Below are positions 1 through 12,401 of a stretch of DNA of 64,000 nt, in pieces. Numbering within the stretch: the stretch's first letter is position 1; the number at the start of each line of letters is the position of its first letter. Below the pieces are notes generated by a model, which was given only the letters and a program-made list of their open reading frames with translations, did not search any database and was not told where the DNA came from. This stretch comes from Dryas octopetala (lineage: Eukaryota; Streptophyta; Magnoliopsida; Rosales; Rosaceae), in the NCBI GenBank assembly GCA_963921425.1, contig OY992836.1, positions 17,191,614 through 17,255,613 on the forward strand, written 5' to 3'. The position numbers and the translations under genes are program-made.

Positions 1-520
1 ATAAATTCCAGTACACCATCCTACAGATTTTTAAGACTGGATAAAAACACTGATCCCAATTGTATGTACCTGAGTGCATCCAGAAAGATTTAGTATCCTC
101 AGTGATAAGCAGCTGTCCACAATTAAACCCAGGGCCTCATCTGTCAAATTCTGGCACCAAGATAGGTCCAGAGTATGCAACTTCCTTGAAGGTCTGGCAA
201 GTGATATGGCTGTGTTGTGGCCAACCTGAAAAAAGAAAATCCCACAGTCCACAATCATAATGTAGGGGACAACCAGTTATAGCTATGCAGACCTGGCTCC
301 CACGTAAGTGGCAAGCAGATTATCGGTCATACCACAGTTTTGGTTCATGCAATTTTGCATACAAACAGATGATTTATGTGTGCGTGTGGGAATGCACGAT
401 ATCACATATGGACATCTGTTCATTCCTCTTCTTGTACAATCACATATCAATATGTGTGTGTGTGTTCATCTCTTGTACAATCACATATGAACATGTGTAT
501 ATTCCTCTTCTTGTACAAGA

Positions 521-558
<38 letters not shown>

Positions 559-3500
559 GGGATAGAGACAGAGACCAAGAGCAAAGATTTACCTTCTTAA
601 CATTACTTAGTGAAAGTTCTTTTAAAGACTCTCCAGAAGTTTCCAGGAATGCAGCAATAGCTTCATCACTGTCACACAGGAAAATTATTGTTCAATTAGT
701 TTATCACTCAGAGGAATGCCAACTGTGCAGTGAGCATCAGAATTAACCTAAAATCACATCAGCGATATCAGAATAGAGATAATCATCAAAGATCAGTTCA
801 ATTAAAAACTAATCCATCGAGTCTTGGTAAATTCTTATGAGTCATATGCACTCTTTCCAAACAGAAAGTGTCAGTACTAACATTGCAATAATCTAGCAAA
901 AGCAAACCACATCATAATAATGCATCAAATTTTACTTTGAAGGAAAAAAAATAATAACTTAACCTATTTATTAAGGTAAGCACCTGAATGCATTGCGGCA
1001 AAATTTTAATGTTTGAACTGCTCGGCAACCATTGGCAAGATATCCTAAAGTAAAATCTGTCAATTTGTACAATTTACCGAGGTCAAGTGCACATAACCCT
1101 GAACAGGTTTCAGCTATGACTTTCACAGAAGAATCTGTTAATTTTCTGCACCAAATTGAAAGCAACCAGCATAAGTAGAAAAGCAACCATAAATCAATGG
1201 AACTAATGATTACTGCAAAAGTTGCACATAAAGATGAATTAGAAAAAACTTACACACAATCAGTCAGAACAAGCTCCTTCAAACTATGACCACGAGCAGT
1301 AATGAAATCGCTAATAAAATCATCACAAACATTTTCAACGCCTGCTAGCCACAAAACCTCCAAATGTTCAAGCTTCTTTAATGCTGGCAGAATAAGCATA
1401 GCATTAATGCCGTCACAATCATTTAGATACAGTTCCCTCAGAACTGATCCTAATGAGTCAGCTAAAGTGTCAATGCTTGAGGAAGTGAGAAGGGAGCACT
1501 GGCTGAGATTTAGAGATCTTAGTGCAGGGGCCGAAGAAACAAGTACACCTAGCCCAACATCCGAAAGACGGTATGCACCACTTAGGGATAAAGCGGTTAG
1601 TGCAGGCAAGCAATTTGATGACCGAGCTAAGGTAGAACACAACATATAATCTGGCATACAGCGCCCACACAGGTCAAGTTGTAGCACCTGATTGCACCAA
1701 AGAGTAAAAATTCAGCCTATGCACAATGGTCAATGAACAATAAACTCCCATATTACTGATAAAGCAATAGAAATGACTTCCGATAAAGAATTAATCCTTG
1801 TTTGAAACATAAATGCAGTTTGCTAAGCTATGTTATCAGAACTTGCCAGTACATTTATCTAAGTTGCAGCCTTCCAAAAAGATATACAGATCCATTCAAT
1901 AGAAGAAAATTTCCAAAAGCAGATCCTTTCTAAAGTCACAGACCTGCTTCAGAGCTGCTTAGTTGCAACTAGCTTACATAATAGTCAAGTTCAAATTGAG
2001 CCATACATTAGAGGAAATGATGTTATCATAACCATAAGAAGCAGACCATTCAGCACCAGTAATAGCTTTGCATTTTTGTGGCAACAAAATCAAGACAAGA
2101 CTGAAAGCTATAGTTGACAAGAATTCTGGTCAGCTCGGCTTTTTCTAGATTTAAATGTGATTATGAAAAACTAGATTTGCTCTCTCTCCGCACCCATTTA
2201 ACAGAAGTATCAATGCTATAAGAAGCAGACTCTAATTTTGTGGCATAAAAACTAAGTTCAATTTAAGGAGTATCATAATACCAAAAGAGCAGAGTATTCT
2301 CGCCAACTGCATATAAACACTTTCAACCATAATTGCATTCATATATAGCAAGCTTATTTTTCAAATCAGAAACTATGATACTCATACCAGATACAAAGGA
2401 ACATTATATAAGAAAAATTGAACCTCAACCAAATAAGACAACATACTGTTAAATTGCTGGTGTCGCACTTCTGAAAAGATTCTGTAAATTGTTCCTCTGT
2501 CATCCATGAGCAATCCCTTAAGCGAACCTCTGTTGGCGATCCTTGAACAAGAAGTTCGAAGAAATGAATGTTCATTCTCCTAGAAGCACAGAGCATCTGA
2601 CTGAGCCGATGCCTCAAAGCATCTGGAACATTCTCAAGTGAAGCAATTGCATCAGCATTCTTAGCAAGAATTGACAAGCACAACTCCTGCAGAGAAGGGA
2701 TCAACTTCTTTGAGGGGACGCGATCGTGACAGTTCTTAGGAACCCATTTCACCAATGGAGGTTTAGTCTCGCCTGGATAGAAACTCTGCACTTGCGCATT
2801 CTTTGCTGCTCGATCTTTAACAATCTTCATTGCAGTAGAAAAGGGGCCAGGCCAATCTTCGATTTCCTTTTCCACTTCAACCTGAGGAGGCAAATTATTC
2901 TCCTCGTCCTCTTCCTCTTCGGGACTAAAATGAGCAAATCGAGATGCATTTTTCCTGGCTATATTCCGAAACCGCTGCATGTGTAAACTCATGCCAAATC
3001 CATTCTCATTCTCTCTTGTATTAGTGTTCCTAACCTGCCTCTCATCTTCCAGTGCTACATTCTCAGCTATATGAACAGGACCCGGAATCAAATTGCCCAC
3101 TGAACTCAAAACTTTCAATTCCAAACCCAATTCTGGGTCATCCTTACCCTTTGATGACAACTCTTCTCCAACCAATTTCTCCTTCCCTTTCTCTTCTCTG
3201 CTGTATCTCCTTGTGCCCTTATTTACACCATTCTCATTGACTACCATGTCACCGCCTGGACCATTACTCTGAAATACATTCTCACTAGACCTCTCCACTT
3301 CCGAATCCGAATCCAAATCCAATTCCACCACCTCAACCCCATTGATTACAGAAACACTCTCACCCAACTTTCCCTTTCCCTTCTCTGCTCCTCCAAACCC
3401 ACCTTTACTCTTCACACTACCATTCTCCTCAGCATTTAAATCAATCCCCAAGTCTCCAATATCACCACGACCATCCACTCCTCCCTTGGCGACTCTCTTC

Positions 3501-4165
3501 CCCGACCGCAAACTCAAAAACCCTTTACTTCCCCCCTCTTCCCCGTCACATTCCGAAGCCGAAGCTGGCAAGTTAATATCGATTTCCAACTTCCGTTTCT
3601 TCTTCACCTCCTCACATTCGACCCCCAAACTTGCCAAACCAACACTCAGCCCTAATTCACTCAACCCCTTCTCAACCTCATCAACTTCTACCTTCTCCTC
3701 ATTTACATTCAAATCAAAACCCACTTCTCCATTCGAAACACGACCATCAATTTCCTCCCCAGTTTCTTCTTTCAGTACAGCGTCCTCGCCCACTGAGCAC
3801 GTGCCCTTGTCACGTGACCCGGACTTCGTCTTGCGGCGTTTTTCCGGGGCGGGACCCTCAGAGGAGGAGTCCGGGCACTTGGAAGCGAGGCGGAGACTCC
3901 GCCGCCGCATTACTCCCGATACAGGGACCGAATCGGCGCCCGATTGAACAGAGGCCGGTTTGGTATTGGGGTTAGAATTGGGATTAGGGTTTTGGGATTT
4001 AGAAGAAGAAGAAGAGGAGGTCGAAGTTATAGGGGGAGTGAGAGTTTGGCGAGTGGCGGACTCGTGGGCTTTGGCTGGCGTGGACGGCTCTAATTTCAAC
4101 TTCGTTTTGGGGGTATGCGGTGTCGTTTTGGAAGGAGTAATTACCCGGGACCTAAGAACCGTCAT
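1..4165 (-). CDS. RAD7-like leucine-rich-repeat protein (3' partial)
   Basis: Exons read on minus: 4165-2447, 1687-1254, 1145-984, 668-593, 225-70 and 20 to beyond the left edge. All junctions are GT-AG and stay in frame, giving about 855 residues before the edge. The N-terminal ~390 residues are low-complexity and charged, with a basic patch (EKRRKTKSGS, ~108-117) and three DLN-type motifs. A conserved stretch (about 430-573, e.g. DWPGPFSTAMKIV) leads into cysteine-containing LRRs of the F-box/RAD7 kind (LTDEALGLIV, LDLSWCQNLT). Yeast Rad7 acts in global-genome nucleotide excision repair and as part of an E3 ligase; the plant function is inferred. From memory this is the Arabidopsis At2g06040 family, which sits beside OPR3 there too. 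The start is the first ATG of the long first exon. Family call is sound, biochemical role is not proven. Confidence 0.85.
521..558. repeat. (TG)n(AG)n microsatellite in RAD7-like intron
   Basis: About nine TG units followed by about ten AG units, inside the intron between 226 and 592. Just upstream (428-520) are two and a half degenerate copies of a ~45-bp unit containing CTCTTCTTGTACAATCACAT, so the intron grew by local duplication. Confidence 0.9.
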
Positions 4166-4371
4166 TGATCGGAGAGAGAAACAGAGAGAGAGAAGTGGCG
4201 CGAAACCGTCGTTTCGGATAGTGAGTGGGGTGACAATCGGAGATAAGTAAAGTGCGATGAAGCGACACTTCGCTTAGGTTTAAGTTTTATTTGGGGTTTT
4301 AAACAAGCGTTCTCTGTACGGCTTAATTGGGTCGGTTGTATTTTCCCGCCAGAGTATAATAGCGTATGAGC

Positions 4372-4374
<3 letters not shown>

Positions 4375-4415
<41 letters not shown>
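4375..4415. repeat. Poly-T tract (41 bp)
   Basis: Uninterrupted T run about 210 bp upstream of the RAD7-like ATG. It could be the reversed poly(A) tail of an old retro-insertion on the minus strand, but I found no convincing target duplication or element body. Confidence 0.9.
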
Positions 4416-4419
<4 letters not shown>

Positions 4420-4615
4420 ACACACCAAGTTATTCTCTACACAAAGTTAATTACAATTTACAAATTTATCCTTCAATTAAATTATTTAAAATGGCATATT
4501 TTTTTCATAATAAATAATTGAAACTAGAGGCATTGATTTACAAAAGGAAAAATTAAGATTACAAATTTACGACACTAAGAGGAGAAAACAAAAATTGAGT
4601 TCATCTCATCTAGAG

Positions 4616-5180
4616 ATGTCAAATAGGTCTTGTCGTGTCGGCCCAACCCATTTAAATTGGGTCTTTTATTTCGTATCATGCTCGTGTTTGCCCATTTAAT
4701 AATCGTGTCATGTTCGTGTCAGCACATATATAATCAAGACCCAAACTAGGCACGAGCCATGACTTAAAACTCACTTGTACTTGTATCTTGTCCATGTCGT
4801 GCCAAAAATAGGTCGAGCCCACGAACCTCTTTCTTTTTTTTTTTAAACTTTTTTAAATCTTAAAAAAAATTTATGTAATTTTTTATTTCTTATAATTAAA
4901 TATTATCAATTTCTTATTTAAAATTGAATTTTCTTATAGAAAAGTTCTTTAAAAAGAAAAGAAAAACAATGATAAAACAGTTGTGTTTAGCTTGGGCCGA
5001 TTTTATGCTCATGTTTGTGCCGTGATTGGCCCATTTTATGCTCATGTTGTGTCGTGTTTAATGTGCGAAAATTTCAATATAGTTCGGCCCATTTTACTTG
5101 TGTTGTGCTTATGTTATGTTCTTACTTGTGTTCAGTATGTGTCGTGTTTGTGCCGAACTTGCTCATTTAATAATACTTGG
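4616..5180. repeat. Degenerate GTCGTG-rich dispersed repeat
   Basis: Recurring short motifs such as TCGTGTCGGCCCA, GCCCATTTAATAATCGTGTC and GCCCATTTTATGCTCATGTT occur in two clusters (4616-4800 and 4990-5175) around AT-rich filler. At 4996-5052 a ~37-bp unit is directly repeated. This kind of sequence is commonly dispersed in plant genomes; I cannot name the family. Confidence 0.55.
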
Positions 5181-5579
5181 TTCATTTTAAACATTTAATG
5201 ATATAACAGTCGAAGTGAGGAGAAGCACTTTGTTCGATCAATACAAATGGCATGAAATTTATTCCAATGGAAATAAAAATCATAGTTATGAATAATAAAG
5301 CAAAGAGGCCAAGGAGGCTTTGGAAGGATACATAAACTTACGTTAATAGCATAATCTCACCTCCCTCTTATGCATATCATGACATAATTGTCAAGTAAGG
5401 CGACGAGTAAGTTATGAATCGAATACTGACTATATAACTAAAATAAAACATTCTACTTAATTGAAGTAAAGTTCATAAATTCTCTTGGCCAAAAAAAAAA
5501 GTTAATAAATTCTCAAAGAGTAAAAAAAAAAATTAAATTAAATTAACCGATTCAATTCAATCCAATCTAGTTTTAATGA

Positions 5580-5792
5580 AGTTTTATGTACAATTGGATT
5601 GGATTAGGGTTTCTTTGGTGTTTTGCTAGTATGGGCATTGAAGTTTTTTTTGGGGCTTGTTTTACTTTGGTTTTTTATTCACATTTTGTGTATGCTTTAA
5701 GGGATGTGCTTGTTTGAGCTCGACCCCTTATGTGGTCGTGGAACTTGTTGTAGTTCTGGTGCCCCTTAACTTTTATTCTAGCAAAAAAAAAA
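5580..5792 (+). mobile_element. Possible non-LTR retroelement 3' end
   Basis: A T- and G-rich non-coding stretch ends in an A run (about 5782-5791), resembling the 3' untranslated end of plant L1-like LINEs. No reverse transcriptase fragment or target duplication is visible. Tentative. Confidence 0.25.
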
Positions 5793-7738
5793 TCTCTAAA
5801 AATTGGCTCAGAACATCCTTTCCTTTTTTTTTTTTTTTTTTTTTGTAGCGGTCGTAAAATTGTTCATCACGCCTACATTGGATCTTCACTCCCCACAGAT
5901 TAAAAATATAATAAAAAGAAAATCGATGGAATTGCTCAAATTGTATTGAATTATAAGATAATAAAATAAGTTATAATTTGATTGAATTATTCATCCAAAT
6001 ATATTTGACTTTTTCTGTGTTAGAAATCCAAATGCACACCCTCTATTTGCCGCATAGAAATTTGTTGAATGGTTTCTTTCTAAACCGTACAGAAATGGAA
6101 ATGACACTAAAACCCCTCCCCCCCTAACCCGATACTAATAATAATATGCAATGCCAATGGCATATGTCATTAGAAAATAAATTGGTCTTCTTCTAAAAGT
6201 CAGTATTGGCGGGCTGCCTGCAAAAGGTATGTACTATGTCGGAGGCCCGAGGCCCGAGGCCCGGACCACTCTTCTCATTCCAGTTACATGTGTTAAGGTT
6301 CAATGAACATATATTTAATGTCAAATTGTCAATTAAACTTAAAAGGCTTAGTTGTCATGTTTTTATCTTATCCAGGTTGTCAATGTGAATTGAAAAAGTT
6401 TCAACTTGATTTTTCTCTGATAATCCAAAATAATGTTACAATTTTTTTAATTAGAAGAATACAATAAAAACAAATCCAAATAAAAATGACAAAAAAATTT
6501 ACTTGAATCTAAAAGGAAAATGACAATAATTTCTTAATTATGATGAGACAAATGTCCAATTTATAGATCTAATAGACAATCCTCAATGCAAGATGTTGAA
6601 TTTTTCTATATGTATAACATAATGCTAATGTCCCTTTCAGTTATTTAAATATGTTTTACTTGGGCACATATATATAATGACACTAGTAGACATGAGTAAA
6701 TATACAAAGTATTCTCAAATATAAACAAAAAAATAATAAGACCGAAGAAGACGCGTCCTAAAAAGTCTAGACTGCTTCTTGTCATCCCATTTGGACCATT
6801 GTGACCAGAACATGCTTTTAAAATCAATTACTATAATCATAAAATTAATGGACAATTTTTTATTTTCTTTTTACAGATGATCTAATAGCAAATCTTGTCT
6901 TAACAATTTTGGGAAGTTTGACATACCAAAATGATCTCAAATGCTAATCACTAAATCATGTGACATGTGAATCTACATAGTTCAACACAAATCACATTAT
7001 AATGATGAATGAAACATTGTCATATTAACTTTTTTTAAGTCCACACTGTCATATTTATTGAAATCTAAAATCTTAAGTTCTATTTTCATATTCATAAATT
7101 ACTAAGATTCACTTTTAAGTCACATCCACATTTTAAATCTCCATATTTAATATAAATTTTTTTACCATGAAATAATGGGCATAAGTCAAAGCTCATATGA
7201 TAAACGAGAAAGTTCATACACAAAATAGTAAACTCTCCAAAAAAGATTCATTTTAAATGTGGGGATTACAACCTTTTTTACCTCTTATGCTTTACATTAA
7301 TATGGAATAAGAAAATAATACAATAAAATTAGAAGAACCAATTATTATTACCACAATAAGAATTACAAATGATGAGCAATAAGAATTGGATTGTGGTGCA
7401 AGTTCCATATCAGAATTGAAGTGAAAAGAGAAAGTGAATCCAGATATTGAAAGGGTAGTGTCAACATCATCATATTGGTCATTTTGCCAATTAAACAAAC
7501 TAACAAAGGACCAAATTCCACCATACCCATTTTCGACTTCATTCATATCACAAAGCAGGAAAGCACGAAGCCCGCATTTGACATTTCAGACACATCCAGA
7601 AAAAAAGGCTGGCTTGCTGCTCTATATCTTCTTGCTTTCTTCCTGGTCCTTTAATGGCGATCTCAACCCAATCCAATCATTGATGACAGCAATAAATATC
7701 ACTCACTGTAAGATCACAGCTGCACAGAATTTAAGGAC

Positions 7739-10700
7739 ATGGGTCATCATCACCACCTCCACAACACCAGCAGCGATGGTGGTGGCGTCTCTCAGCGAGT
7801 CAACAGCCCGAGATTCTCGGGCGCCATGACTCGCCGAGCACACTCCTTCAAGCGCAACACCAACACCACCACCACCAATAACATCAGCAACAGCAACAGC
7901 AACAACAATGGGAGTGCTCATAACAGTACCAGCAATACCAACAATAACAATGGTGGGTTCGTGGCCGAGTACGAGATTGACCTCCAGCTGAACTCACCCA
8001 GATCTGAAATAGGTGGGAATTCGGTTCCGGGTGATGGGTTTGACTTGGTTTTGGAGAGGAAGCAGACCCACCATGTGAGCCAGAGAGCTGCTGCGAGGGG
8101 GTTTCTGAGAAAGCCCATTGGATCTGTGGTGATGGACTTGGGCTTGCGGGAGAGGAAGAAGCTCGGCCATTGGATGTTCTTTGCCTTTTGTGGGGTGTGT
8201 TTGTTTCTTGGTATTCTAAAGATTTGCGCTACTGGGTGGTTTGGATCTGCTATTGAAAGTTCAGGGTCCAATCAGGTTAGTTGAAGATATACAAATACAT
8301 ACATATATATATAATTTGCATGCTTGTATATGTGTGTGTGTGCGTATGAGTGAATGTTTTTGCCTTTGTATGTGTATTTCTGCTTGGTTAGATTGTTGGT
8401 CAGTCTATGAGTTACTAGTAATTCGTGTATGATACTGATAACAGGGACTGTACATTGTATGTGTATCTGAGCTTGCTTAGATTGTATGTACTCTTGCATT
8501 TCATGCTTAGTTGATTTTTCCTGAACATTCTACCTTCAAAGTTAGGATACTTCTGACTCCACTCATTTAAATCAGATGGATCAAACCTCTCGTGATTATG
8601 GATATAGAGAGGGGGAAAGTGATGTTGAACGAACTCTAATGATGGTAACGTCTGGTGTGGTTGGTAGAGAGCACGGCGGCGCTGAAGTAAGTCTTATTTC
8701 TTATGTCTTTATCACATTGTTCTCTCTCTTTGCTCCTGAAAAGAATTCAGGGTACGGAAACGGAAAACGCTAAAAATTGGCTTAACTTGAGAACCAAACA
8801 GAGGAAAAGAGACCTTTTCAATAGTTCATTATCGTTTCATTTGTGAAATTCACTTCTGCTTCAGTACACAGGTATCTGGTCCCGACTCAACACAGATAAT
8901 TTCCGTCAGTGCATTGACCTGCCAAGAATTCACAAAAGTATGCAATACATGCAATTAAGTGACTTTACTCCTCTCTTTATATGCCTATGCATGTGTATAT
9001 TTTTGAGCCTGAGGTTTTCACTCTCTCATCTCTCACTTGTATCTTTTGGCAGAGCTAGACGCAGAGACCAATGGTTACATTCTTATCAATGCCAACGGTG
9101 GCTTAAATCAGATGAGATTTGGGGTCTGGCTATTGTGTATTTTGATTGTTTCTATAATTCTACTGGTTAATATACTGTTAGTATTAACTATAGTCTGATG
9201 TCTGAAAATTTTTAGTGTGCAGATTTGTGATATGGTTGCTGTTGCTAAGATTATGAAGGCAACTCTTGTCCTACCTTCGCTTGATCATACCTCCTACTGG
9301 GCTGATGAGAGGTTGGCATGTTTCTGCACTTCTGCAACTGAATTGATGTGCTGAAATTTCTCATATAGTTATTCTAGTTTCCTTATGCTCCAGATGGCAT
9401 GCATTCAAGTTTTCCCAGTGATATAATCTGAGCTAATTACTTCGTATCTACTTTCAGTGGTTTTAAAGATCTGTTTGATTGGCAACACTTCATTGAGACA
9501 CTGAAGGATGATATCCACATAGTTGAGACATTACCACTTGCCTATGCTGGAATCGAGCCATTCAACAAAACACCAATATCTTGGTCTAAGGTTGGTATAA
9601 ACTTATATATCGTATATTATTACTCATTCATTTAATATTGGTAGAGGAGCATAAGATGAGCTGTCATTAGGGATAGGCTGTTATGTTCTCTCTACACACA
9701 GAGTCACACGCCCGCAAGGCACACATGAAGCCTCATGCGAAGTTTTTCATAGAGATCCAAATTATTGGTTATTAGATAAGAAAGTATGCACCATTCAATC
9801 CATATGAGTGGCTACACTCAACTGTAACCCCCCCCCCCCCCCCCCCCCCATACTATTCCATGTATGCACCATTCAATCCATATAATGATCTCTTATTGAC
9901 AGCTGATTTGCATTCTTTTGTCCAGGCTAGTTATTATAAGTCAGAGGTCCTCCCACTTTTGAAGCAACACAAAGCAATCTATTTCACTCATACTGATTCT
10001 CGGCTTGCCAACAATGACATCCCAAATTCCATTCAAAGGCTGAGGTGCCGTGTGAATTATAGGGCATTGAAATATTCAGCTCCAATAGAAGAACTTGGAA
10101 GAACATTGGTTTCTAGAATGCGAAAGAATGGAGGCCCTTATCTAGCTCTCCATCTGAGGCAAGTATTGATAATTTTAAATTTTAAGGTGGACCCTTTTTC
10201 TCTTTTGGGCATGTATGGCGTGAGTCATCTTTCAGAGATGAAATGGGCATACAGCAAATATTTATATGGCTATAAATTAATGAATTTGCATTGGTAAAAG
10301 TACGCTTCTTGTTCTCTTCTTTTTATTTTTGTTCTCTGATAAGTAGGATGATTTAAGCAATTTAGTTTAAACATGTCTCCCTCCTTTTATATAAATTGCA
10401 ATTTCTACATCTTTACTATAGGTATGAGAAAGATATGCTTGCATTTACGGGCTGCAGCCATAGTTTGACAGCAGAAGAGGATGATGAACTACGTAGAATG
10501 CGTTATGAAGTCAGCCACTGGAAGGAGAAAGAGATCAATGGGACAGAGAGAAGGTTGCTTGGTGGCTGCCCATTGACCCCTAGGGAGACTTCACTTTTGC
10601 TCAGAGGACTCGGTTTTCCTTCCAGCACCAGGATATACTTGGTAGCTGGTGAAGCTTATGGGAATGGAAGTATGCAATATCTTGAGGATGATTTCCCTTA

Positions 10701-11233
10701 CATCTTCTCCCATTCCACTCTCGCTACAGAAGAAGAGCTGAGTCCATACAAGAATCATCAGAACATGTTGGCTGGTATAGACTATGTTGTTGCCTTGCAG
10801 AGTGATGTTTTTCTTTATACATATGATGGAAATATGGCAAAAGCAGTTCAAGGTCATAGGCGCTTTGAGAACTTCAAGAAGACCATCAATCCAGACAAGT
10901 AATTTTTTAACCTATTTCCTTGCAACTACTTTTAGTATGATGATTCTCTGGTTTTTAGTACCATAGCTATTTTGGTTTTTCTTTCATTACATTTTTAGCA
11001 TATGATAATTGTCATTTCATCATTGATGCAGGATGAATTTTGTAAAACTTGTTGATGAGTTTGATGAAGGAAAAATCTCTTGGAAGCAATTTGTTTCCAA
11101 AGTGAAAAAGCTTCACAAAGACAGAGTTGGAGCTCCATATTTGAGGGAGCCTGGAGAGTTTCCAAAGCTGGAGGAAAGCTTTTATGCAAATCCGTATCCA
11201 GGCTGTATTTGCGAAACAAGATTGAAAAAGTAG
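7739..11233 (+). CDS. O-fucosyltransferase family protein
   Basis: Exons 7739-8275, 8576-8686, 8865-8937, 9053-9123, 9223-9311, 9458-9590, 9926-10158, 10422-10898 and 11032-11233 give 641 residues in one frame. Residues 1-100 are His/Asn/Thr-rich low complexity; ~144-164 is one hydrophobic segment after a basic stretch (RERKKLGHW), typical of a type II Golgi anchor. The lumenal part has the plant GDP-fucose O-fucosyltransferase motifs: [29 protein letters not shown] and [19 protein letters not shown]. The C-terminal ANPYPGCIC is also typical. The family probably transfers fucose to proteins or wall glycans; the acceptor cannot be read from sequence. The intron after 10158 starts with GC, not GT. 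From memory the closest Arabidopsis relative is At5g35570, beside a DENN gene like the one here. Confidence 0.93.
9784..9883. repeat. 22-bp direct repeat flanking a 22-bp poly-C tract
   Basis: Identical 22-bp copies (starting GTATGCACCATT) lie at 9784-9805 and 9862-9883, with 22 consecutive C at 9828-9849 between them, all inside the O-FucT intron 9591-9925. Confidence 0.9.
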
Positions 11234-12401
11234 AGGCCAGCTAACAGGTAGGTTTTTGCAGTATTTCATGGTGTGAGTTCAGCTGCATGCAAAGATATCG
11301 AGGTGTGTTGCCACTGTTTCAGAGATATTGGCAGGGGAAGTGGCAATCTTGAATTTCCAATTTCAAAGAGAATTAGTAGGTTGGTTGGCAAGTGCACCTG
11401 CTCATTGGGGAGAGAAATTTTCCTGGGAGCAGTGTCCAACCAAGACAAGAAAAAAGTTGTTGCAGCCTAATTCGAGGCTCACAACAGAAGTCAGGTGCAT
11501 ATCATTCTCCAGAACTACTACTGGAATGTACACATTGATACCATGAATACAGAACCTCCTTGCTACCACCACAATTAAAGACCACTGGTGTTTTATTTTT
11601 TCAATTCATTTCCCCTTTTTCTTTTTCTTTTTCTTTTGGGGGTGGGGATGGGAGGCTAATGTTTTATTAAGTTTGAAAAATTGATAGGAATACAAAGGGA
11701 TGATACTAAATGGAATGTATTATAGTGCAATTGTACGAAAATGTACTTATAATTCAAAGAATATCAACTTTTTTATAAGCTGCTTTCCTTGTCATGACAG
11801 ATCATGGATCATCTCCTGGCTGTAACTTAAGAAATTTTTTCTTTTGTCAAGATGAACCCATATTTAGAAATCTGTTTCATGGTACATAAAATGACAAGTA
11901 CACATCTTTTACCATCAGACGAGTATGCATAAGTTCAGTCCTTTTTTATTTTTTAAATGTTAAATATCTCACTATTAATTTGTTAATTTCACCTCACAGG
12001 AAATTATGTATATGACTGTCACATTTGACCCCTCTCTTACAACATACATGTGAGATTCACATGCATGTTTTGAGAGGAAGATCACACATGTGACATGACT
12101 GTCACGTACAATGAATTTTCAGATTTGGGCAGCTTTATACAGTTTATGGAGTTGTAGTTTCCTGATAATAATTGATTACTTGAAATTACAACCAGAAACA
12201 GTTTCTTCTGATTCACAAAAATTAACAGTGGTCATCCTAAGAACAGGACAGAGAGAAAAACAGGAGGTTGCTAAAAGAAAGGCATTTCATTCCACAAAAA
12301 TTACACGGGCAAGCAGAAACTGACAAAAATGTGTACCCATAACACAGTACCCAAAAAAAAAACACAGTACCAAAAATTTCAGACAAAAAAGATGAACTGT
12401 A
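11234..12401. other. Convergent 3' region of O-FucT and MOB1
   Basis: Holds the 3' untranslated regions of the two genes, which end tail to tail 1.17 kb apart. The O-FucT side is GC-richer up to about 11580, followed by a pyrimidine tract (~11600-11637). No further gene is seen; the ORFs present lack coding character. Confidence 0.7.

Larger units (their letters stand above)
4166..7738. other. Intergenic region between divergent RAD7-like and O-FucT genes
   Basis: The two flanking genes are divergently transcribed, so both promoters lie here. No credible coding exon is seen. The region holds a 41-bp poly-T, a GTCGTG-rich repeat block (4616-5180), a possible retroelement 3' tail near 5580-5792, a triplicated GGCCCGA heptamer near 6243, and otherwise AT-rich sequence. 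A (GA)-rich stretch at 4171-4192 lies just upstream of the RAD7-like ATG. Confidence 0.7.

Noticed and set aside
3342-3975. Long open frames on plus opposite the RAD7-like first exon
   Set aside because: They are antisense shadows of a Ser/Glu-rich exon; low-complexity Pro/Ser composition and no supporting splice or promoter signals.
4166-4250. Shared bidirectional promoter with the O-FucT gene
   Set aside because: The two starts are 3.6 kb apart with repeats between, too far for a shared core promoter.
5657-5848. Small Cys/Val-rich ORF
   Set aside because: It lies in what looks like a non-coding retroelement end and runs into homopolymers.
7918-8271. Minus-strand open frame of 117 codons within O-FucT exon 1
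   Set aside because: Antisense shadow of a well-supported coding exon.
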